Shown: positions 17,611-22,396 of the stretch, piece after piece | How the letters are laid out: each line of letters begins with the position of its first letter | How positions within the stretch are numbered: the stretch's first letter is position 1 | Source of the DNA: JANSXG01 sp965652425 | GTDB lineage: Bacteria > Planctomycetota > Phycisphaerae > Phycisphaerales > UBA1924 | Assembly: GCA_965652425.1 (NCBI GenBank) | Contig: CBFGVX010000058.1 | Coordinates: 1 to 22,396, forward strand | DNA length: 22,396 nucleotides | Direction: 5' to 3' | Notes under the pieces: model-generated | Database searches by the model: none | Told to the model about the DNA's origin: nothing | What the model saw: only the letters and a program-made list of their open reading frames with translations | Made by a program: the position numbers and the translations under genes

Positions 17611-17649
17611 AGAAGAAAGGCCGGCTCAGTCTTCCGACCGGTCCGGCCT
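17611..17649 (-). terminator. Probable terminator of the PDZ-protein operon
   Basis: On the minus strand AGGCCGG pairs with CCGGCCT (17643-17649 with 17618-17624) around an 18-base loop that itself contains a short GACCGGTC palindrome, followed by TTCTTCT. It lies 20 bases past the stop codon of the PDZ protein gene. Confidence 0.5.
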
Positions 17650-17668
17650 CGGGTCGTGATCCGCGGAA

Positions 17669-19102
17669 TCAGCCGCGCGGGCCGAGGTCGCGCATCAGGG
17701 CCTGGAGCATCTCCTCGATGCGCCGGTTGGACTCTTCGAGGCGGTCGAGCCGCTGCTCGAGCGCGTCAATGCGCTGTTCGGCGCGGCCGGCTTGCGGCGA
17801 CGGGGGGCTGACGGGTTGGCTCGGTTCGCCCGCCGCGGGAGGTGCCGGCGGGGTCGGGGCCTGGGGGATCGTGAAGACCAGCGGCCCCCGACCCTCGGCA
17901 CCGCGGCCCACGATCACCCCGCCTCCGCCCTCCCACTGCAGCATGTCGGCCATACCGCGGTCGATGTTCTGGCGCAGACGCTGCTCGCTCAGGCGGCGCA
18001 CCGATTCTTCCATCGCCTGCGCGGCATCGCGAAGTTGCTCGGCGATGCGCTCCGGCTCGTCCGAATCCTGCAAACGCATGGCCAGGCGCTCGATCTCCGC
18101 ACGGCGTTCGGTGATCTCCGCCTGCAACCGTTCGGTTATGGACCGGATTTCCGCGAGCCGCTGGGCGTCCTGCTCGAAGGTGAAGAATCGCTGGCCGATC
18201 CCGCCCTCGCCGCGACCGATCGTGCCGAAGACATTGCTGCGATAGGGTGCAAGCTCGATGACCTTCTCCATTTCCTCTCCGTCGCGCAGGATCCGCAGCA
18301 CCACCTTGCTCCCCGGCTCGAACTCGCGGGTCAGACGGCGCACGGCCTGCTCATCTGCCGAACCGATGGATTCGATTTCGATAATCCGGTCTCCGGCTTG
18401 CAGGCCCGCCTGAGCCGCGGGAAGGCCCTCCATGACTTCCTCGACGATCACGCGCTCACCGTCCTGCGTGGCCTCAATGTTCATGGTGATGCCGATCATG
18501 CTCTTGGGCTGCGCAGCGCCGGAGAGACCGGTGATGCGCAGCGGACGCTGATCGTCGCCGAACGACAGTTCGAGTTCGCGAAGACGATCGGCCGCAAGCC
18601 CCTCGCCAAGGTCGACCCGCGCGAGGCCCCGGAGCAGCGTCCGGTACTCCTCGGGAATATCGATATCAAGGTCGACCTCAACGCCCGGACGCAAGGTTCT
18701 CGCAGGAAAGCTCGGGCTTTCGAATGTCCGGCGATGGCGCGCGATTTCCTCCGGAGTCGGACTGCCACTCAGGACCAGCACGCCCCGGGACTTGCTGTCC
18801 TTGAGCACCGTCGCGATCGTGGACTCGCCATCCTTGGCGCGAATCTCGAACTTCGCCCAGTCTCCGTCCAGCGAGCGCGTCGGTCGCTGCTCGCCGTTTA
18901 CCTTGACGAACACCTGGCCGTCCACGACCCGGACCTCCACGGTGTTCGTCCCGTCCTTGAGTGTTGTGGTCTGAACCGAAACCGTCTCAGTGCTCGAACG
19001 GACCTGAGGAGCATCCGTGGTTTGCGCTGTGGCGATGCCGCTGAGCGCAAGCACAGAGGCAACGGTGAACGAGGTGCACAGTGAGTTGAGTCGGTTGAAC
19101 AT
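17669..19102 (-). CDS. Exported PDZ-domain protein with coiled coils
   Basis: A 477-residue exported protein with no protease residues that I can see. A signal peptide (residues 1-26, ending ATA) is followed by a beta-rich region (about 38-110). A PDZ domain covers about 202-285 (MIGITMNIEATQDGERVIVE, LPAAQAGLQAGDRIIEIE). A long charged helix at about 310-385 is a likely coiled coil. After a glycine patch and a Pro-rich linker (413-436) comes a C-terminal heptad-like helix (EQRIDALEQRLDRLEESNRR). The likely role is a periplasmic scaffold or substrate adaptor; this is inference. ATG 19102 has AAGGAG eight bases upstream. It is the third gene behind a sigma factor and membrane anti-sigma gene, separated by 70 bases, which suggests a link to an envelope signal. 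Confidence 0.8.
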   Translation of the reverse strand: MFNRLNSLCTSFTVASVLALSGIATAQTTDAPQVRSSTETVSVQTTTLKDGTNTVEVRVVDGQVFVKVNGEQRPTRSLDGDWAKFEIRAKDGESTIATVLKDSKSRGVLVLSGSPTPEEIARHRRTFESPSFPARTLRPGVEVDLDIDIPEEYRTLLRGLARVDLGEGLAADRLRELELSFGDDQRPLRITGLSGAAQPKSMIGITMNIEATQDGERVIVEEVMEGLPAAQAGLQAGDRIIEIESIGSADEQAVRRLTREFEPGSKVVLRILRDGEEMEKVIELAPYRSNVFGTIGRGEGGIGQRFFTFEQDAQRLAEIRSITERLQAEITERRAEIERLAMRLQDSDEPERIAEQLRDAAQAMEESVRRLSEQRLRQNIDRGMADMLQWEGGGGVIVGRGAEGRGPLVFTIPQAPTPPAPPAAGEPSQPVSPPSPQAGRAEQRIDALEQRLDRLEESNRRIEEMLQALMRDLGPRG

Positions 19103-19172
19103 GGAAAACTCCTTTCAGAGCGATTCGTATGAAATGTGCCGAGGCGTTCCGGATCGGGAGACGGCTCGAGAA

Positions 19173-19856
19173 TCAGAGCGGCTGCCCGCCACCGGAAGAT
19201 GGCCAGGAGGACGACTCGCCGAGATCCGAAGGCGTGGAGATCAGGACCGGTCGGCCCTGCTCATCCTGAGAGACGCGCACACGCTCGATATCCGTCAGCG
19301 TGATGCGCTCCAAAGAGCGACGAACAAAAAATATCTCCTGACCGCCACCGGCCAGCGGCGTGTTGCTCACCACGATCGGGGGCAGCTCGCTCACGAAGCT
19401 GTCCGCCAGGCGAGCGGTCTCGACATAGTTGCTCCACGCCTGATCCGGGGTGGTGTTGCTCACGAAGACGGGCTGAGCGAAGCCCACACCCGCCTGCATC
19501 GCGCCGCTCGGGTTGCTCATGGGTGTCTGTCGCGACAGCAGCCACGCCAGGCACAACGCCGCGGCGAGCGCCCAGCCGCTCCACCGCTGCACGCGATCGG
19601 CGAAGGTCAAACGCAAGGGTTCCGGAGCTGGCAGATCGACCAGTTCCGTGATCGCCAGTTCGTCTTCGACCGCATCGGTCAGCCGGGCGTGCGCCCGCTG
19701 GGCCTTTGCCAGCCGTCCCCACAGCTGAGGATCGGCATCGGCGAGCTGTTCCAGTTCGCTCCAGTCGCTGGCGCTGGCCTCGGAGTCCACAACGCGTCCG
19801 ATCAGGATCTCGATGCGGTCGGGGTCTGGTGCGTGTTGATTCGTGTGGTTGTTCAT
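19173..19856 (-). CDS. Probable membrane anti-sigma factor
   Basis: A 227-residue protein with one membrane helix at about residues 92-108 (WSGWALAAALCLAWLLS), an N-terminal cytoplasmic part of about 90 residues and an external part of about 115. The N-terminal region (IEILIGRVVDSEASASDW, then a helix with DPQLWGRLAKAQRAHARL) resembles anti-sigma domains of planctomycetes. The zinc HxxxCxxC motif of many anti-sigma factors is absent. The C-terminus is Ser/Gly-rich (SSSWPSSGGGQPL). Its ATG overlaps the sigma gene's TGA (ATGA), the classic coupling of sigma and anti-sigma factors. Role by position and topology: it holds the sigma factor at the membrane until a signal is received. Confidence 0.78.
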   Translation of the reverse strand: MNNHTNQHAPDPDRIEILIGRVVDSEASASDWSELEQLADADPQLWGRLAKAQRAHARLTDAVEDELAITELVDLPAPEPLRLTFADRVQRWSGWALAAALCLAWLLSRQTPMSNPSGAMQAGVGFAQPVFVSNTTPDQAWSNYVETARLADSFVSELPPIVVSNTPLAGGGQEIFFVRRSLERITLTDIERVRVSQDEQGRPVLISTPSDLGESSSWPSSGGGQPL

Positions 19857-20446
19857 GTCTCATCTCCCGCGAGGACGCTGGGATCGGGTGCAGGTTCGAG
19901 TTCTTCGCGGAGCATGCGCCGGGCGCGGGCCAGGCGCGTCTCCACCGTGGTGATGGGGATGCCGAGCGTGTCGGCGATCTGTCGGTAGCTCATGCCTCGG
20001 ACCGCCCGGAGCAGCAGCGGCTCGCGGTAGTGCTCCGGCAGCCGCCGGGCGGCCAGCATCGCCCGCTCGGCTTCTTCTCGAGCACCCAGTCGTTCCGGCG
20101 CTTCAGCGACCCCCAAGTCGCTGGCCGCCGCCCGCTCGCTGGCTCGCTCGACGATGGTTCGCCGGGCGTTCCGTCGCACCTTGGTCTTGCGGCCCGCTGT
20201 GCGGGCCACATTCACCGCGATGGTCTTCAGCCAGGGCCGGATCGATGCGCTGTCACGCAGCTCGTCGGCGTTCCGCACGAAGCGGAGGGCCACATCGTGG
20301 AGAAGGTCTTCCACATCCTCGTGCTCCGGCTTGTGAGCAAGCAGGATCGCGCCGACCCAGCGCCGATGGGCGAGCCACTGCTCGCGCAATTCCGCGTGGT
20401 CGAAGTGCCCCTGAGGAGACGGCCTGGTCGATGTTCCTTCAGCCAT
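19853..20446 (-). CDS. ECF-type sigma-70 family factor
   Basis: A 197-residue sigma factor. Region 2 is at about residues 25-90, with EHEDVEDLLHDVALRFVRN and the -10-recognition part IRPWLKTIAVNVART. Region 4 is at about 125-182, with RRLPEHYREPLLLRAVRGMS and the helix-turn-helix YRQIADTLGIPITTVETRLA. There is no region 1 or full region 3, so it belongs to the extracytoplasmic-function class. ATG 20446 is used because GAGG lies five bases upstream. The frame is open to 20659, but that part is not sigma-like and overlaps the divergent tatC start; ATG 20455 is also possible. It is translationally coupled to the anti-sigma gene and should control the envelope-associated PDZ gene downstream and perhaps itself. 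Confidence 0.92.
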   Translation of the reverse strand: MAEGTSTRPSPQGHFDHAELREQWLAHRRWVGAILLAHKPEHEDVEDLLHDVALRFVRNADELRDSASIRPWLKTIAVNVARTAGRKTKVRRNARRTIVERASERAAASDLGVAEAPERLGAREEAERAMLAARRLPEHYREPLLLRAVRGMSYRQIADTLGIPITTVETRLARARRMLREELEPAPDPSVLAGDET

Positions 20447-20496
20447 AACCCTCATTCGTGTAGACAAACGCCCTTCGGTTCCGTTATCTGTCAGGA

Positions 20497-20578
20497 CGCC
20501 CGCGGGCGAAGATCCCGTCAGGCGGGAACAAGATTTTTGGCGATCCTTTGCCACCTTCGAGTTCCGAACCCGCGGGTT
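20497..20578. promoter_or_regulatory. Cluster of CCCG/CGGG inverted repeats between sigma gene and tatC
   Basis: Three inverted repeats share the half-site CCCG: CGCCCGCGGGCG (20497-20508, perfect), TCCCG-N5-CGGGA (20513-20527) and AACCCGCGGGTT (20567-20578, perfect). The outer two share the core CCCGCGGG, with centres 70 bases apart. They fill much of the 166-base divergent region and may be binding sites for a dimeric regulator. Confidence 0.4.
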
Positions 20579-20612
20579 TCCCATTCGGCGATACCGCGCT
20601 GCCCAGCGTACG

Positions 20613-21614
20613 ATGCCCGCCCCGATGACCCCGAAGCACCTCCAGACCAGCCAGTCCATGAGTTTCGGCGATCACCTTGATGATCTCCGCAAACGCCTGA
20701 TCTACTCGCTGCTCGGGCTGATCCCCCTCATCGTGCTGGGCTTTGTCGTTGGCGGCCCGATGCTCGAACTCCTGACCGTGCCGGTCATCGAGGCCATGCG
20801 CGAGGCCGGGGAACCCAGCGGGCTGCTGGCGACCGGGCCGCTCGAATCCTTCCTGAGCTATATGAAAGTCGCCCTTGGTGTCGCGCTACTGCTGGGATTG
20901 CCCTGGATTTTCTATCAGTTGTGGCTGTTCATCTCGCCGGGGCTGTACTCGAACGAGCGCCGGTTCGTCTATTTCCTGATGCCGCTGAGCATCGTTCTGA
21001 CCGTCGCGTCGGCGGCCTTCCTTTACAAGATCCTGCTCCCGATCTCCCTGTACTTCCTGATCCTCTTCGGGAGCAACATCGCCAGTTCCCCCGCCGATAC
21101 CGGGGAATTGCCGCCCGAAATCACGGTGACGATGCTCAACGAGAACGCCATGCCCGTTCTCGAGAAGGATCCGCCGCTGGTCGGGCTTCAACCGGGGGCC
21201 CAGTGGCTCAACCCCGAGCGAAACGAGATCCGCGTTTTCCTCGGCGGCGAGAGGGTTCGGGTCATACGGCTCCGCTCCGACGGGCTGATCGCCCAGGAAT
21301 ACCGCATCGGTGAGTACATCTCCCTGATCTTCGGGCTGGGAATCGTGTTCGCCATCGCGTTCCAACTGCCCGCCGTCATGCTCCTTCTTTCCTGGGTGGA
21401 CATGCTCCGACCCGAATCGATCACGCCGTATCGACGGCATGTGGGATTTGCCTGCGCGGTGCTCGGAATGTTCCTGACCCCCCAGGACCCGTGGTCGATG
21501 ATCCTGCTCGGTTCGGCGCTGTACCTGCTTTTCGAGTTCGGGCTGGTGCTGATGAAGTATGTCCCGGCGTCCGTGGTGGCCGGGAAGAAGACCGACGGCA
21601 ACGAGGAGGCCTGA
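20613..21614 (+). CDS. tatC: Sec-independent translocase subunit TatC, with large loop insertion
   Basis: Membrane receptor of the twin-arginine translocase, which exports folded proteins. Family signs are the N-terminal HLDDLRKRL (Asp at the position of E. coli Glu15), FISPGLYSNERRF (about 106-118, including the conserved Glu), the segment FQLPAVMLLLSWVDML and the late GMFLTPQDPWS. At 333 residues it is about 75 longer than E. coli TatC (258). The extra sequence (about residues 155-230, from ASSPADTGELPP to the QEYRIGEYISL re-entry) falls in the second periplasmic loop, between helices 3 and 4, and is hydrophilic and beta-rich. The start among ATGs 20613, 20625 and 20658 is uncertain, as none has a clear ribosome site. 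tadA begins 3 bases after the stop. No tatA or tatB gene is in the window. Confidence 0.95.
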   Translation: MPAPMTPKHLQTSQSMSFGDHLDDLRKRLIYSLLGLIPLIVLGFVVGGPMLELLTVPVIEAMREAGEPSGLLATGPLESFLSYMKVALGVALLLGLPWIFYQLWLFISPGLYSNERRFVYFLMPLSIVLTVASAAFLYKILLPISLYFLILFGSNIASSPADTGELPPEITVTMLNENAMPVLEKDPPLVGLQPGAQWLNPERNEIRVFLGGERVRVIRLRSDGLIAQEYRIGEYISLIFGLGIVFAIAFQLPAVMLLLSWVDMLRPESITPYRRHVGFACAVLGMFLTPQDPWSMILLGSALYLLFEFGLVLMKYVPASVVAGKKTDGNEEA

Positions 21615-21617
21615 GCC

Positions 21618-22130
21618 GTGCGACCGCTCCGGCGCTATCTGTCCAAGCGGACCGCTCCGGGCCTGCCCACCGAGACCGATGTCGCGAAGATGCGTCGCGC
21701 GCTCGACCTGGCCCGGGCCGCCGCGGCTGAGGGCGAAGTCCCGGTCGGCGCGGTCGTGTACGAGACTTCCTCGGGCCGGGTGCTCGGCGAGGGGGCGAAC
21801 CGGCGCGAGTGCGATGCCGACCCATCCGCGCACGCCGAGTTCCTCGCGATCGTGCGCGCCAGCGCGGCGATCGGGGACTGGCGGCTCAATCACTGCACGC
21901 TGGTGGTCACCCTCGAGCCGTGCGCGATGTGCGCGGGGCTGATCGTGAACGCGAGGGTCGGGCGGCTGGTCTTCGGCGCCAGCGACCCCAAGGCCGGGGC
22001 GACGGGGTCGCTGTATGACCTGACGGAAGATCCGCGTCTCAACCATCGGGTCACCCCGATCAAGGGTGTGTTGGCCGAAGAATCGGCGACGATGCTGCGC
22101 GCGTTCTTTCGAGAGCGTCGATCACGCTGA
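21618..22130 (+). CDS. tadA: tRNA-specific adenosine deaminase
   Basis: Zinc deaminase that converts the wobble adenosine (A34) of tRNA-Arg(ACG) to inosine. In the 170-residue protein the zinc and catalytic residues are H72 and E74 (PSAHAEF), C102 and C105 (EPCAMCAG). The later FGASDPKAGATGSLYDL and the Asn/His-rich LNHRV region fit TadA. The C-terminal AFFRERR is also typical. The GTG at 21618 is preceded by GAGGAGG at about eight bases and lies 3 bases after the tatC stop, so the two are an operon. The N-terminal 20 residues before the fold are an extension; an ATG at codon 25 would give the minimal domain. It ends overlapping the converging HAD gene by 9 bases. Confidence 0.93.
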   Translation: MRPLRRYLSKRTAPGLPTETDVAKMRRALDLARAAAAEGEVPVGAVVYETSSGRVLGEGANRRECDADPSAHAEFLAIVRASAAIGDWRLNHCTLVVTLEPCAMCAGLIVNARVGRLVFGASDPKAGATGSLYDLTEDPRLNHRVTPIKGVLAEESATMLRAFFRERRSR

Positions 22131-22396
22131 GGCGAGGGCCATGGCGCGGTCCGCCGCGTCGAGCACGCGATCGAGGTCGGAGAAGTCGTCGAGGATGATG
22201 GTGACGCCCTCGGCTTCCAGACGCTCGCGCTTGCCGGGTTCGGCGGCGACACCGACGAAACCGATGCCCAGCCGCCGGGACGCGCGGGCGTCCCAGATGC
22301 CGTCGCCGAAGTAGACCGCACGCTCGGTCGACCGCCCGAGGCGGGCGAGGGCGTGCTGGATGATGCCGTGCCGGTGCGGGTGGTCAGCGCAGGTGC
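22122..22396 (-). CDS. HAD-superfamily hydrolase (partial, C-terminal part)
   Basis: The last 90 codons of a minus-strand gene whose start lies beyond the right edge. The fragment reads CADHPHRHGIIQHALARLG, then AVYFGDGIWDARASRRLG with the GDGxxD motif IV of haloacid dehalogenase-like phosphatases, and GIGFVGVAAEPGKRERLE, ending in a helix (DLDRVLDAADRAMALASA). The layout fits phosphoglycolate phosphatase-like HAD proteins, but the substrate cannot be told from this end. The catalytic N-terminal DxD motif is out of view. The stop at 22122-22124 lies inside the end of tadA on the other strand. Confidence 0.82.
   Translation of the reverse strand, partial: TCADHPHRHGIIQHALARLGRSTERAVYFGDGIWDARASRRLGIGFVGVAAEPGKRERLEAEGVTIILDDFSDLDRVLDAADRAMALASA

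Noticed and set aside
20477..20482. GGAACC on the minus strand, like an ECF-sigma -35 box upstream of the sigma gene
   Set aside because: No convincing -10 at 16-17 bases; it could still be real autoregulation, but the evidence is too thin for an annotation.
20447..20659. Longer N-terminus for the sigma factor
   Set aside because: The extra 71 residues are not sigma-like and overlap the start of tatC; ATG 20446 has GAGG at the right distance.

Overview
The window is a 22.4-kb GC-rich bacterial chromosome segment carrying 17 protein genes that look intact, one frameshifted gene and one gene cut by the right edge. It most resembles a planctomycete, probably of the Phycisphaerales. The reasons are a secreted protein ending in a VPAPGAAA...RRRR sorting tail, type II secretion-style prepilins beside PilZ genes, a bulky TatC, and an ATP synthase beta gene standing apart from the rest of its operon. 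No tRNA, rRNA, insertion sequence, integrase or CRISPR array was seen. This is ordinary chromosome rather than a mobile island.

Left part (1-6850): an AbgT-family transporter with a large extra domain and a small exported protein, both on the plus strand. Facing them on the minus strand is a two-gene cassette: a cysteine dioxygenase followed by a group II PLP decarboxylase with the active-site pair typical of cysteine sulfinate decarboxylase. Together they should turn cysteine into hypotaurine, the precursor of taurine. This is the most interesting system in the window. Next comes an unrecognised HTH-like protein transcribed divergently from an exported, surface-sorted protein, with an AT-rich palindrome between them.

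Middle part (6850-14700): a DUF2262-like protein, the stand-alone atpD, and a small cluster of two PilZ proteins flanking two tandem type II secretion-like prepilins, the second of which is frameshifted. A full-length aconitase (acnA) with a plausible promoter and a shared bidirectional terminator follows.

Right part (14700-22396): a LysR regulator whose stop codon overlaps the start of an exported M61-type peptidase with a PDZ domain, and a sigma factor / membrane anti-sigma / exported PDZ protein operon. Divergent to this operon, across a region with three CCCG/CGGG inverted repeats, are tatC (with a large periplasmic insertion) and tadA. tadA converges on, and overlaps by 9 bases, the end of a HAD-type phosphatase gene cut by the window edge.

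All functions are read from sequence motifs and remembered family features. No database search was possible.
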